Shown here piece after piece: positions 34,780 to 48,237 of a stretch of 64,000 nucleotides of DNA (the first letter of the stretch is position 1; each line of letters opens with the position of its first letter). The notes beneath the pieces were generated by a model. That model had not been told where the DNA came from, searched no databases, and worked only from the letters and a program-made list of their open reading frames with translations. The stretch spans positions 793,540 through 857,539 of the forward strand of contig VXBA01002618.1 in assembly GCA_013399895.1 (NCBI GenBank). Reading direction: 5' to 3'. The translations under genes were made by a program, and so were the position numbers. Source of the DNA: Serilophus lunatus (lineage: Eukaryota > Chordata > Aves > Passeriformes > Eurylaimidae).

Positions 34780-37179
34780 TAAGAAATATTCATCTTTAGT
34801 TGGATAAGTAGATTTTTTTAATATAGGGAAGCAAAATATATAAATGTTTTGCAATAAGTAGGGTCTTGTGTTGCATAATGTAATTCCCATGAGTAATTGC
34901 AGTGAGACCACTGGCTTTGTCAGGGCTTCTGACATTAATAATATTTTGCACCAACTTGCGTCATTCCAAATAATTTTACTCAAGCTGGCTTATTTGTAAT
35001 TGTTCACCTGGCCTGCTGAACCTCAGCATTTGATTACCTTTCTGATATTCACCACTTGTGCTCTCCTGACCTGCACAGGGGTAGGGCAGGGTTTTGCTTC
35101 TGTGAGGGGCAAGATGTGCAGGTGATGTGTGGGGATGGTGATGTGCCTGGAAGTTTTGGGCCAAGCCAAAAGAAGAAGGCAGCTGTTGACAAGCTCAGTG
35201 AGGAGCTGCTGGTTTATGAGTCTGGGAATTTGAAATTAAGCTCTAAGCTTCAGGAAGTTTCATGTGCTTACATACAACGCAGTGCTCTGTAAAAATCACA
35301 GTAACCACAAAACAAAGGAGAAAAAAAAAAAGTCAAAGCAAGGCACAAGGTTGTTGTTTCTTGCTTTCCCCATCCTGACTGAAAAAAGGACACTTTTCCT
35401 ATTTTTTCTTTTTTTTTTTTGGCTCAATTTCTTATCCCAAAGAAAGGACCTATTAACTCTTTTTTGACTGCATTGCCTTTAACACCTCACAGAGACTTGC
35501 TGCCTTTTGGCTTCACTACCTTTCCTATGATACTATCTATCCCATCTGCTGGAAGATATAATTACAAACAATAAAAGTACACAAAAAAAATGCTCCTTTA
35601 GTGTTTTGTTTATGCTAGCCTGTAGGAACTAGGAGCCTGCAATACACAGAAGGCTGCCAAAGTTTTTCTCCAGATTGTAACACAGGAAAACAACTTCCCA
35701 TGCTACAAGGGGCACTTGAAATGCATGCCCATCTACTCTTCTACTTTTTATTGCACACCATTTAAGAGTCCTGAGCCTGCATCAAATTCTCTGTGACCCA
35801 GCTCTAAGTGTTCCACTTAGTTAGCCTAAACCTCTTTACATTCCTTAACTCTGATCTGCTAATCCCCTATAAATCACCACCGTTTCTCAACAACCTCAAG
35901 CCAGTGTTAAGATTTATGAGGAAAGGATTTGTCATTTCCCACCAGCCTTAACCTGAATCAAAATGGGTGGGTGCTGGGGGGGGNTACAGCCTGTGTGGCA
36001 TTCAGAGAGCACGGGGAGCTCAATCCTTTTGTGCTTGGACCCCAGGTGTGCACACTGGGAGAATCACATCTACACTTCTTGTGGGAAAAAAAGAAGTGGC
36101 AACAAACCCTCTGTGTCCCTCCATTGGGTCTGTCTTGTTTTCCTCAGTTTAGGTGGTTATGCTCCAAGTTATTCCCTGTACTGCAAACATAAACACTGAG
36201 GTTTTGTTCTGGGCTATTATGGGTTGGATTTCTCACTTCTCCACTGGTGTTGCCATGTTTTCTTTTCACATCCTATGCACAAGGGTTCAGGAGCACAGTC
36301 CCTAACCATATCCCCTGCATGGACTGGGACCTCAGCCTCTTGCCACCAGGTTATTTTGACTCTCCCTATGCTTCTGTTGCAGGGCAGAGCATTTACATCT
36401 GTGTTGCCTCTCTTCACTTCTAGTTCGTTTTTTGTTTGTTTGCTGTTGAATACAATTTCTGCTCTTGGTCTTCACACCCGAACCATCACTAAGTCTCACC
36501 TGCCTGTAGACTGAGGGTTGCTATTCCTGTGGCTACCTAGTTCTGACCCTCGCAGCAGAACTGGTGCCTACACGCTCCCCCCCCCCCTCGAGAGTCATAA
36601 ACCCTTCCTTGGCTCCTGACTTCTAGGTCTCAGCATGGCTTCCACACGAAGACTCCAGGACCTGGTCCAACCTAGCTCTATGGAGTTCTGCGAGTCCATA
36701 CGCTCACCCGTGGCTTCCCTGCAATCCCCATGAAGATTGGCTTCATGGACATAGCCATCACCGGAATGTTATGTGGGCATAGAGATTAGCTGGAGTGTGC
36801 TAAGCAGAGGCATCTCTGCCATACTACATTCACATGGATGCCAGCAGTCAAACCCCTGCAAACAAATGCTCCCAGCAGTTACATGGATGTGTTTGGTGTG
36901 TGTGATAAATGGCACATTTTGAGTGACTATTAAACATGCCTGAAAACTAAATGGGACTATTCAGGGTCTGCCTGCACAGGCATACAGAGTATTTCTAGGG
37001 AAAGGACTTTGATTCTGGTTTAAGTTGCATCTACTTTGTGGGAGTTGAGCTGAGTGGATTGGAGCTACCATGATGATGTAGTGGAGACGTGGGATTAAGC
37101 AATGCATCAGCAGCCACCAGCTGTTCCCAAGACAAAATGTTTTATCCCATAAAGGGTACAAATAAATAAAGAAATAAAA
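34780..37179. other. Unassigned stretch with homopolymers and one N
   Basis: Includes a T-rich run (about 35400-35420), an N at 35984 directly after a run of eight G, and a C11 run at 36577-36587. The N after the G run suggests an assembly or base-call problem. The three open frames through 35929-36199 all cross the N and should not be trusted. No gene is recognised. Confidence 0.5.
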
Positions 37180-37196
37180 TTAATAATAATAATAAT
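37180..37196 (+). repeat. Short (TAA)n microsatellite
   Basis: Five TAA units follow an AAATAAATAAAG-like A/T-rich lead-in from about 37160. Confidence 0.85.
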
Positions 37197-39479
37197 GGGA
37201 GAAAAGCCACCTTATGCATTAATCACCTGGGATGAATGTTGCTCCTTTTGGCAGCGTGTGTTGTGCTGTGTCCTTGGACCAACCTGAACTCTTGTTCAGG
37301 CTGACCTTTTCACCTAAATTGAATAAAATTATGGATATTGATCAGGATTTTTGTTGATGGGACTGACTAGAATTTGGAGGAAAACCTAGACATACTCCTC
37401 TGCAAATTTTGTGACATTATAATCTTGATTTTTACTACAGTGGGAGGCAAAAGACATATGCAGGTGAAAAGGAAGAAAAAGCACGTGTAAGGCAGGTTTT
37501 CCCTGTTTCTTTGTTTAGTGTTCATATCATATTTCCCTTGTTTCTGTGTGTGTCAGCTTTTCTTCACCCTTCTTCAATTCTTCTCCTTTTTCATTTCTCT
37601 GTTCCTTGTCTTTGATGTGTCTCTCCCTCTTATTCCCTGTTTGCCCTCCTCCTTTCTGCTTTGGACAGCATCACTCCAGTACTGATGCATTTGTGCCTGC
37701 TGGACTTGCACAGGTCTGGGTAGTTAGTGAAATCCCAGGATACTGCCTTGCTGCACAGTATTGCTCTGCCTCCCCACAAACAGCTCCAGGGAGACCCAAC
37801 CCCCCCAGGGGTTCCACTAAGGGAGACCAATTCCCTCAACCTCCATGTGGTCCTGCTGCAGCATCCCATTTCCCATGGTAACATCGACTTAAATGTTTTT
37901 TGCTTCAGTTTTTAACTACAGTCTGGTTGCTACTGCTTACCACTTTCCCAAACTGTAAGAGGCTGTGTACTTGGGCTCTTGAAGAAAAAGCCAGATTCAG
38001 AAAGACAAGGTCCTGGCTTCTTCCCAGGACTTAAATCTCAAGTTGCTTTCCTTCATCTGCAGGACCACCCCCTCCCACCTCAGGCTGTAAGAGGAGTCAT
38101 CCTGTGCAGTTAAATAGTGGCAATAATTGTTCATAACAGGCTGCACACTGCACAGAGATGAGGGCTGAGCCAGGGTGGCTGGCAAGGCTGGGGGGGCTCC
38201 AGCATTAATGCAGTTTATTTTAGCAATGAAGCTAAGATAGTTATGACTCTTATTTTACATCTCGTGCAGCAGGCCAGCTCTAGTTCTGCCTGAGTTCTTA
38301 ACCCTAATTCTGCTTCTGAAAGCAGAACTTCACACCCAGTTCTAGAATTGTAGTAGCTTTCTGTTAAATACTCAGAACTGTTCTGGTTTTGAGCTGTAAG
38401 CTGATGACAATACATCTAAGAAATGCGTGAGCATTCAGCATTTGTTCTGCTTGATGAGCTGCTCCTCCTGGCTCTTTGTTCAAATCAGATTAGAAAAATG
38501 CAGCTTAGCTACCCTTTCCATACCACACTTGCCCTGTTCTGCTGTCTTTACTGGGTCAGCCTTTCAGCTGAAGCCCTGTTCTAGTTCTCATTTGAATTTC
38601 CATGAATCTCAGTTTTTTGCTTCTAGTTCTTGTTAATAGGGACAATATTTTTGGGATTCAAGTGAAAATACTTGATCGGATAAAGCTAGATGCAGAGGGG
38701 TGAGAAGAAGCAGGAACATCAGCAAGGAAGGCAAACAAGGCAGCGAGGAGGAGCCAGGGAAGCACTCGTGAGGAAGTGCTTTTGGGCGGGTGGCTGACCA
38801 GACCAAGACTAGGAACTCTGAGCTCAGAAGCATGTTCAATTCTCTCTGTTCGTTGGGAAATAAGGGCCTTCTTTCTTCCTAGTAAATAAGCAGTGTGTGT
38901 CACATATTGTGTAACTCCATCATTCTTTTGTTCTAAAAGATTTAAAAAAAAAAAAGACAATAGCTGGAAAATTGCAAGATGCTTTGTCTGTAGCACAAAA
39001 TAACTGCACCAGGCTGACAAGCCTTTTAGAATATCACAGGTTTAAACCTGCTATACAGTAGGCAAAGACCTCTGTGTATGAAAGAAACATCTGGATTTTG
39101 GTCCAAGTTTCTTCATTCTGCAGTCATTGTGATATCCTATGCTACACTTTACACTGCAGCCCAGATACGGTGTACGGTGATCTGCACTGTGACTTACTGC
39201 AGCATTATTGCTCACTCTGCTGTCTGTCCTGTTTCCTAGTACTTGGCTGTTCAATGGCAGTGGTGGGGACAGCATGTCACCCAGTACCTGTGGTAACATC
39301 GAGTGGCTCCAAAAACCTAACTGTTAGCAGCAGTCTAATGGCTCCAAAAACCTGATTTAGGAGCAATCAGAGTATGAACATATCTGGGAACCAGGTCCCT
39401 AAGGATCTCCGAAGGAGGACCAAGCCACCTTACTCGTCTCAAGGCCAAATTATAGCAGAGTGGAGCCAGCTGAGCACCT
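37197..39479. other. Unassigned non-coding stretch
   Basis: No gene is recognised. It includes an A12 run (38944-38955) and a short direct repeat of TGGCTCCAAAAACCT at 39304-39318 and 39339-39353 (35 bp apart). An open frame of 120 codons (38658-39020, minus) has no family likeness. Confidence 0.5.
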
Positions 39480-39800
39480 TGTCTCCAACTCTTTAATAGT
39501 AAAGATGTCGAAGTTCTATTTTATATATTACTGTAGCTCCTTTAGATTTAATTTAAGCTACATGACCTTGCATTTAGTGCGCCTGCCCTTGTCTATAATC
39601 TAATCAAGTCAGTCAAGAGGAATAGTTGGACAAGGATGAATGTGGGCCCAGGAGCCAGAAATTAGATTGTGTGCAATTGCGACTGTGGATTTATAGCAGA
39701 AATTTACTGCAGAAAGTGGGAATTTTTATCTTCTTGAGAGCCAAACAGGAGGGAAAGCTATTGGCTGACACATTTATTGCATGAAATCTTCAAAGACCCA
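39480..39800. promoter_or_regulatory. Candidate conserved non-coding element
   Basis: This AT-rich, repeat-free stretch is dense in words typical of developmental enhancers: TTTAGATTTAATTTAAGC, CTAATCAAGTCAGTC, AAATTAGATTG and GTGCAATTGCGAC. It lacks open frames and transposon likeness. The call rests on texture only. Confidence 0.22.
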
Positions 39801-42800
39801 TGGGGTTGTGCCATTAGATGGATGGAACAGGCATGCATGAGTCAATAAATTGGTCAGTACACAAGTGGAAGAAAAATCTTGCTAGAGCCATTCTCTCTTG
39901 GTTGATGGGACAGTGTTGTGATGGAAGTCATAAACAGGAATGTAGGAAAACATGAGGGATGGCTTCTTACCTTCTGAGGCCACTTAAAAGAAGTTTTCCA
40001 AAACACAGTTTGCATTCTGCTGCTGACACTGCTCAAAAACATTTTAGTTCCTTCAACACAGACAGAAGCCCCTTAGCTCCCACTCTAGAGTCCCCTCCTC
40101 TCTCTACCATATCAACGTTATACCTGGCCCCCACATTGGCTCTACATCCAGGGCTTTGTTTCCTATGTGGCAGAAATGGTGCACCTGTCCTGACACGGGC
40201 CATGTGGAAGATGCACATGGCCATTGCATCTCATCTGGCAACTTTGCTGTTGTTTCCTTTCCCCTTCTGTTGTGCTAGGTGCTGTAAAAAGAACCAAAAA
40301 AACAGCCTAGACCCTGTGCCAGAAATTGTAATGTAAGACCAGACAGTAAGGGACACACACGGATAGATGGGGAGATACAAAGAACAAGATGATCTCATTT
40401 GTTTTAACCTATTGCATGTAGAAAAAAAGACATTTGAGTTTGTGTGTGAGCTGCATGAGAAATTTGTGCTGGCATAGGAGCCTCAAATGGTTGCATTCAT
40501 ATTTCCACCTTTGGAAAGTAGTATTTTCAATATAAAATTAAGCAAATGTTTTACTTTAAGTCACAAACCCCAACTCTATTCACACTGAGTTTTGGGAAAC
40601 CTTTATAAAAACAACATAACACAAGATTTCATCTAAACTGCTTGGCAGCCTGCCTATAATGGCAACCAGGAGGTTTATTGTTGTGAATTAGTTATTTAGA
40701 GGAAGCTGAAAGTGTGACAAAATAATGACAAGAAGGTTTTTTATTTGTAGAAAGTCAGAGCTGATAGTTCTCAGTGGGAACATGCTGTACAATATTAGAG
40801 CAGAGACTGCACCAAGAGACATACAAACATAAGAAGAAAGTGATGAGATATGAGAACAAGGGGAAAAAACATGTGACGGGGGCAAACTAAGAGTGGTCAG
40901 TGCCTGAAAGACTTATGATAATAAGGAATTTCTTCATTCTCTTCCATGAAAACCTTTCTTGCTTGTAATTGCATGAAGGAAAAAACACAGACAACTGAAG
41001 AAATGGACCAAGAAAAAGACTTCCTCTGTTCTCACTATGCTGAGTGCAGCTTCGCTTGCAGACCCTGAGGGCATTGTTAGTGCAAGCCCTATTCCTTGTG
41101 AAGGAAGCCAGCTTGAGAAATAACGAGCAAGGATAAAGGGGCTGTTGGCACAATATTATGATTATTTGAGGAAATAATGTGATATGAAGATTAGCACATA
41201 GGATAATAGCTGTTGCATATAGCAGTGTTTTATGGTCCATTCTGTGTTGCTTAACATCATTACTCATTCTGTGTTAGGCACTGTTAAACTGTATTTTAAA
41301 AGGAGGCCCTTTGCATTGCTCTGGTGTTGGCGGCTTTGGTGTATTGTTAAGCCTTACAGTCTACGTGTCTCCGTGCATAATGTAACGCTTACTGGTTTGA
41401 ACTGTAATTCAGTTTTATAATCTTTCACTACTGTGAGACATTGTCCCTTATGGAATTCCCATAACCTCAAACTTGATTTTCTCATAAAACCAATCCAAAA
41501 CAGTTCTTTCCTGCACTTTATAATTTAGCGTAGCCTATTGCTTCTCTGCAGAGGACATGAACATCTTGGTATCTTCTTTCTGCAAATTAAGAAGCTGTAT
41601 TTCCCTTTGATGTCTGAGGTAGGAAGGAAACCGCCTGTGGCTCAGCTGCACGATTGGGTGATATCGGTCCTTGAGCAGGTCTGTGAGATCTTGCACAGTT
41701 GACATGACTGACTGTTGGTGCCCACTCTGCTCTGCATGGACTCAAATGGAATCCCATGTTAAAACCAGCCTGGTGAGATGGCTCTAGTCCATTGCAGAAC
41801 CAGATATGGCATGGCCAGACATGACTCTGGCCCTACAGAATTGTAGGGCAGATACTTGGGAGGTATAAAATTTGATTAGAAACCCCAAGCTATTAATTCT
41901 TGCCACACAGCTATGAAGATCATGCCAATTTTTGGCAAGGGCATGTAATGATAGGACAAGGGGCAATGACTTTAAACCAAGAGGGGGTAAAGAACCACTC
42001 TGAGCTACATCCTGGCACTGTCACAGTTCCTGTGTGCAGAAGATTGGAACGAGGTTCAGGAGACAGAGCAGGTCAGCACCCATGCTGTCTGAACCAGCCC
42101 TGGTGGCACATGTAGGTCTCTCCCCTCATCAGTTTTGGGCCATCTTTTCAGCAGAGGTGGATGTTTTCTGTAGTCTCAGACCCCAATCTGGCCTTTAGGG
42201 AAGATTATATTGCAGATTTAGGATAGTCCCTACAGTGCCTGAACTCAACCCCGCATCAAATAATATGTCCCAAACCATAGGACAGCTCCGGGTCGAATGA
42301 GTCCTCAGCCTGACCTGCCTTAACTGCGAAATGGCAGGTGAGCCTCTGTGCCACTATTACCTGGTTCAGACCCAGCTGCAAATGTGTGTACTTGGAGGTG
42401 ACTGCAGTGGGGATTCAAATCCACTGCCTGAAACTTCCAGAAAACTACAGTTTAAGTTTAGTGTTGCTTTTGTAAGCTAAGGGCCAAGAAGTAAGTATCA
42501 AGATGTGATCTTCACTTGGTCTGTCAGGGTTCATGCAGGCCCAGGATCAAGAGGTACTGCCCTCTCCTTTGACTGCAGGTCAGTGGCATTATTCTCCTCC
42601 AGCATCCCAAGGAGATGGTGATGAACATGCACATTTGTGAGAGGTTGTCCATAGAGAACTTGCCCCTGTTTCCAGCACTCAGCAGGCAGCTGCTTCCTGC
42701 CAGTTCCCAAAGGACAATGTGGGGGTAATCCCGTTTGCTACCATCGTCATTTTCCCTTGCAGACCCATGTTCTGGGATTATCTCCGTGCAAAACAAGGCT

Positions 42801-43189
42801 GAAAATTCACTGCTTTCTCTGCTGTTGCCCTGGGACAAGGTGGCAAATGAATCAGGAGCCAAGTTTGGCTCCATTCCCCTCTGTGAAATCTGTGCCAAGG
42901 AAAGATTGTTTTGAGCACATCAGGTTTATCATTCTAGAAAATGGTAGAGATGAACATGCCTTATAGTGTACAAGTCTCAGCACCCTGGGTCACAGCAATG
43001 GACTCGAGCTCACTCCACAACTCCCCACACTGCTGTGAGGCAGCCTAATGCTGCAGCTGGGTCTGCAGAGGGAGCAGGGGCAGAGACAGTTCTATTTGTT
43101 TGGGAAACACTCAAACACCATGGAGATGAAGGCCACAGAAGCACCTAGGTAAATAGAAAAGGCTTTTCTAACAGGGAGCAGTAATGCCT
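39801..43189. other. Unassigned non-coding stretch
   Basis: No gene or named repeat. Open frames of 124-126 codons (39959-40336 +, 40887-41267 minus, 42524-42898 minus) are not recognisable. A 6-bp hairpin around GGATTCAAAT near 42410 was examined as a tRNA T-arm and does not fit. Confidence 0.5.
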
Positions 43190-43335
43190 GATGAGTCATC
43201 CTGCTGCCCTGCAGTGTTGTTATCACTTTTGCATTGTGCAATCAAAAGCTATGAAGTTGGCAATAAAAAGTGCGCGATGAGATGAATCAATCTCTGCCCA
43301 GTGACACAGAAGGCAGCTGTTTCCTATAGATACTC
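43190..43335. promoter_or_regulatory. Candidate conserved non-coding element
   Basis: The segment holds TGATGAGTCATCC (AP-1-like TGAGTCA), GTTATCACTTTTGC, GTGCAATCAAAAGC and CAATAAAAAGTGCGCG, with a CpG-containing GCGCGATGAG in an otherwise CpG-poor area. The combination resembles a regulatory element. No conservation data are available. Confidence 0.2.
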
Positions 43336-44410
43336 AATGAAAAGTAGGGGGTTGCTTTCAAAGTGAAATTCCAGATCATCCAGTTTCTTTCAGCTTCAGG
43401 GAGGTTCAGATCTTGATTGAGGTGTCTCAGTATGGTCCTCTCTTTAATTAAAACTGTATCAGCCATTTAACTGAAGAATGTCTCCTGTTTCTTCATGACA
43501 ACATGCCTCTAAGTGTTAATGAGTCACAGGAAGAGACCACCTAATTCATTCACCACTACAGTATGAATAATCTGAGGCTGCAGTAGGCTAGCAGCTCCTC
43601 TCCTCCACTCTAAGTCAATATATGTAAGCAGCCATAGGGGATGTTCTTCCAGTACCTGACTCTGAAAATATATAATGTAAGGTAGGTATTAAAGAATAAA
43701 ACCTTTAGCTAAATGGGGTGTCTCATCATCCACTCTTTTACCACTTTAAGTGTTGACCCTAAGGTGAACTTTTGAAGAGTCTTTGCCCTTATTCACTTGC
43801 CTTTGTATATTGAGATTTTGGATAGGATTCATCATGAAAGAGCCCATTTCTGTGGAAGCAGCTGTGTTTCCTGTATATTTCTGCTTCTTACTTAAAGTTT
43901 TCTTTTCCTGTGAGATTTCTTGAGCTGAGCTTCAAGTTCAGGTATTCAGTTTTGTTCAAGGTAAATATACCAGCCGTGGGAACAGGCTTCAGTCTCAAAC
44001 TTTTGGATTCAGCCACCATTTATTTAAATAAATTTCACTTTCAGTGAAGAGAAAGAGAAGCCAACTCCAAATTTCTGGGTTGAAACTATAGAAGACCTTG
44101 TTTGTATCCAGCCTTCACAGTCCAATCCTGCCCTTGTACGAGCTACCTCTTTTTGCCATTACACTTAGAGAGATCCAGCTCTGAATTCAGGCCTAATGTC
44201 TGTGGTTTGGGCCCATCTCATATTATTAGTCATATCCTCATCATATCACTGCTTCTGGTCAGTCACTCCCATTTGGAGAAAGGATTGCTTGTATCAGTTT
44301 GCATCTTTTATCCCAATTTTTAATGACTCTACCCCAGCCATGGCTCCAACTTAAATTGCTGCTGAACATAAATATTCATGTCCCTTTGAGCTGCTCTCTT
44401 CTAGATATTG
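43336..44410. other. Unassigned non-coding stretch
   Basis: AT-rich, no gene or repeat recognised. Confidence 0.5.
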
Positions 44411-44536
44411 TAGAATCATAGAATATCCTGAATTGGAAGGGACCCATAAGGGTCACCAATTCCAAATTTTGGCCCTGCACAGAACAGCCCCAAGAATTAC
44501 ACCACATGCTTGAGAGTGTTGTCCAAACATTTCTTG
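44411..44536 (-). mobile_element. CR1 LINE 3' end fragment
   Basis: TAGAATCATAGAATATCCTG at the left edge is the complement of the CR1 3' octamer end. It is followed by TTGGAAGGGACCCATAAGG, GGCCCTGCACAGAACA, CCCCAAGAATTACACCA and TTGTCCAAACATTTCTTGAA. The match is close to the commonest CR1 3' untranslated consensus, so this is among the younger CR1 pieces here. It is 5'-truncated exactly where the pentanucleotide microsatellite begins. Confidence 0.93.
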
Positions 44537-44610
44537 AAAATAAATAAAATAAAATAAAATAAAATAAAATAAAATAAAATAAAATAAAATAAAATAAAAT
44601 AAAATAAAAT
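44537..44610 (+). repeat. (AAAAT)n microsatellite
   Basis: Thirteen perfect AAAAT units follow an imperfect AAATAAAT lead-in. It directly abuts the truncated CR1. On the minus strand it explains a repetitive FILFY open frame. Length polymorphism is likely. Confidence 0.97.
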
Positions 44611-47600
44611 CCTCTTCTCCATGAGCCATCTCCAGTTCTCTATAGCAGAGTAGTTCTGGATATGTGCCTGAGCAGCATAGGTCTCAGTTCCTTTTCTCTG
44701 TGTCAAGTTGCTCCATCATTATGGATGGGAATTTTCTTCTCTTTCTGTCCAGGCAGGGTCCCATTCTTTCCCTTTTACCTATGCATTTTCAGCTCAGCTC
44801 TGTGAGGACTCTCCATTTGCTACTCCATGTCTCCGTGCTCCATGCGATCTTACCTCTTTCCTCCTCCATACTCACTGCTCCCCTAACTACTGGTGGTTAG
44901 TTGAAGAGTGGGTTAGAGAGCAGAAATTTTTCATTTCTTGATCTGTCTTTTGGAATTGAAAAATATCTGACAAATATTTAATGAACTGCAGAAGAATTCT
45001 CTGCAGAGTCATGGAATTACTTACTGGATGTGGAAAGATTCTTCATTCATGAAGAGAAGGTTTTATGTGTCCATTAAAAAGCACAGCAAAGCTTAGTATC
45101 ACTGAGTTCTTTATCAGCAGATAGAAAACACATGTGCCTTTCTATTGGCAGGAAATCATAAGATCCTTTTTTTTCTCTAGTAGCTGAAGGAGCAGCACTT
45201 CTTGGTGTTTATATCTCCTTAATACAACCTATAACTGGCTCCAGAACCCTAACCCAGAGAGTGGATAAAAGGAGGTCATTACTTGTCACAGAACACTCAA
45301 TGAATTCCTTCAGCAGCAAAGAAGGATGAGAAGACACTTCAGAAAATCTGCCCTGACTTCGTGTAAGTTTGGTAGAACAGCCACAGTGCCCTTCCTTTTT
45401 AATTTTGGAGCTTGCTAACCATTTTTTTTTCCTTTGGGTTAAATTAAAAATCAACAATAAAGCATAAAAAAGTTCCTAGAAACAGGCCTTTTAAGATGTT
45501 GAGTGATGATTTCAACAAGTTGCAAAGAGGCTGTCTTTAACCTCAGACAAAATTAGCTACATGAAAGAGACTCTGTAGTCATTGGGTGGAGGGTTGAATA
45601 TTTTACCTTTCATTGGGTTCTACCAGACACTACTGAAAGTTACTAGAACTCATTTTATCTGTGTTTGACTATTTGAAAACTAGAACTCTGGCCTGAGATT
45701 TCTAAGACTTCTAGGGTCCCAGTCTGAGCAATGGAGAAAGGCACTTTGAAAGAACAATTCAGCCTAGACGTCTCAGAGCCTTCCTAAGCTGCTCTTTGAA
45801 AATAACCACAAATTGTCTAGGAAGGAATCCAAAACTACTAGTCTAGCCTTGATCTTTAGGCTTAAATTTAGTATTATAAATCCTTTTCATATTACCCGGC
45901 TCTGTAGTGGCCAAAGGTTTCTGCTGCCTGAAGGCTGGTTTGGTGGCTCTGAATTGGCAAGTGTTGCAGTGCATCGTATCATAGAGGTCCTTCTTGACTG
46001 CTGGTCCCGTCTGAGCTGCACGGACACTGAAGTAGCTCTTGCTCTTTGAATACAACCGTTTGGTCCAGGGAGTAGAGATGGAAACCAGGCACACCAACTG
46101 GTCAGTGATCAGTTGGGCAGATAAGGACAGCGGCTACACAGTTCAGTGGTGTCCATGGTTTGGAAGAATGATGGGATGCCACCTACTCTAATTGCTGCCA
46201 GAGCTGTCTACCACCCCTACAGAAAGGGAGGTGATCTAGTCTGATGGTTTTTGCTATGATTGTTTGCAGCTCGGATTCCATGAACAATCTGATAGCATCT
46301 CCATAAGCACAGTAACAAGGTGCTTGTGGCAGAGCTATGAACTGTGCAGTGATCCCTCAAGAGTGAATTTTGAAGCCTAACCCATTGTTATGATCTCTTG
46401 TACACCATTGCATGGCCTGCCTTGGTGAGGTACTATGGTCAATACATGAGACCTATGGGGCAGGGACAGGTATAGACAAGTGCAAATATGTCCTGAAAAT
46501 GTGGGGAGATCTGTGTCTTGAACATGTCAGCCCTTTTGAGGAAGATCCAGCCTCAGTTTTGCTCTCTTACCTCAAAGGAAGCTTTTGGGGTCATCATCCC
46601 TCCCACAGCCAGCTGTGCCTAAGACCTAGGAGAGGGTCCCGCACCCAGGCAACCTGCTTGGGTGACCTGCATCTGGCTGAGTACTGTAGAGCAGGGGCGG
46701 GGGATATTTCTGCATTGCAGTCAGGGGAAGCATCACTTGCAGGGACCCGAGCTTCTGCAAACACACTGCTCAGCCACAGCCTTGCAGCTCAATCCCATCC
46801 CCAGCATGTGCACAAACACTCCTGCCTTTGCTCCACACTCTGAACACACATATGTATGGACTTGCACCATACCATATCTTTCACTGCAGAAGAAGTTATT
46901 TCTGAAACCTTCTGAGTAAGCATTACAGCTGGCATGGTCATCCCAGACACCGTAGCCTGGGTCAGACAATTGTTAATGGGAAGATACTGTCAGCTTTTTG
47001 CATATTACAAATTCCAGGTGGAGTGTTCACCTTTGTGCAGTGTGGGTTTGAAGGAGAGCGCTTTCCTTGGCCAATTGATCACTGGCAGCCAATGTGTACA
47101 GGCTCAGGCATTTGTGAGGCTGCTCTTTGTGCATCTCTGCAGCTGCCCTTCTGTGGCACAAAGCCCACACCCTCCTCAAATAAACAGCTTTTTAAAGAAA
47201 GCTGAAACAAAAGCACCAGAGAGAAGCATCAAGGGAAGCAGCAAGTAGCAACAGAGGCTGTAGAGAAACAAATCCACTAACCACCATAAGTAGATAAAAG
47301 GAGATGCTTTCTTCATACTGTCAACTGAGTAAATAGCTCCATTGTCACTAGGGTATTATTTGTGTAATCCCTCGGAGTGAATACTGTTTCAAATCTGCTT
47401 GTTTTCACATGCAACCATACTTCCTGCTGCTGCTCTCAGCACTGCATTGCCCAGGCCTGCTAGCAGCCCCACTTCAAAAATGGCAACTTCTTCCAAAGGT
47501 TCAGAGTCAGCCAGGCAGGAGAAGGTTATCTATGAAGACCCAGCTGGCTTAGCCACCCTCTTGCAGCACCGTGTAGTCAAGATGAGCCAGCTCCTTGGCT

Positions 47601-48237
47601 ATGCCCCTGGGGATGTGGGGCATGAGAGATCCTTGCCCCTGTCAGCAGAATGTCCATCCTGAAAGCTGCCCATGCCATCACATGCTGCTTGGAACTGCCC
47701 TGGAGCAGGCAAGCATTCAGAGAAAAACCCAGTGCTGCCGAGGGGTTCTGCTCCACCTTGGGGTGTCCCTTGTTTCTCTTTCAAATAATTTCTCCTCTTC
47801 CAGCATCTGACCCACAGCAAAGGAGATCCCATCTGTGAGAAACCTGGTCCATTCTCGTATTGCTCCTACTCCTTACCATAGGGCACAGCACTGGAGGACA
47901 GGTCCTAAATTCTGAACTGTGACTTTGCAGCAAAAGCCAAAGTCTTAATTGCAGAGACACAAATCTGAATGGAAGTCCAAATCCAGCACCTTTTAACTCC
48001 GTCAATTTGATCTCATAGAAGAGACACATACAAGCAAATTTGCACAAATTTGATAAAGGATCTATTTAATTGTATTTTGTCAAACTGGAGTAGACACCTT
48101 GTGCAACTAAGAGTTAGTTTATATTGACTTGCCTAAATTTACTGAGGATACAAAAACCCGTCTGCCATTGCTGGGTAGAAACCAATTCTAGAAAGACTCA
48201 AAGTTTAAACGGTGTAACTAAACATTTAAAAAGAGAA
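44611..48237. other. Unassigned non-coding stretch
   Basis: No recognised gene. A 143-codon + frame (46412-46843) and overlapping frames at 47399-47838 show no domain. Slightly GC-richer text at 46560-46820 and 47420-47720 lacks CpG enrichment. Confidence 0.45.

Noticed and set aside
42405..42440. tRNA T-arm-like hairpin around GGATTCAAATCC
   Set aside because: The stem/loop spacing is not that of a T-arm, and no A box or acceptor stem could be placed upstream.
46412..46919. 143-codon + frame in a slightly GC-richer segment
   Set aside because: No domain or splice context, and overlapping frames on both strands.
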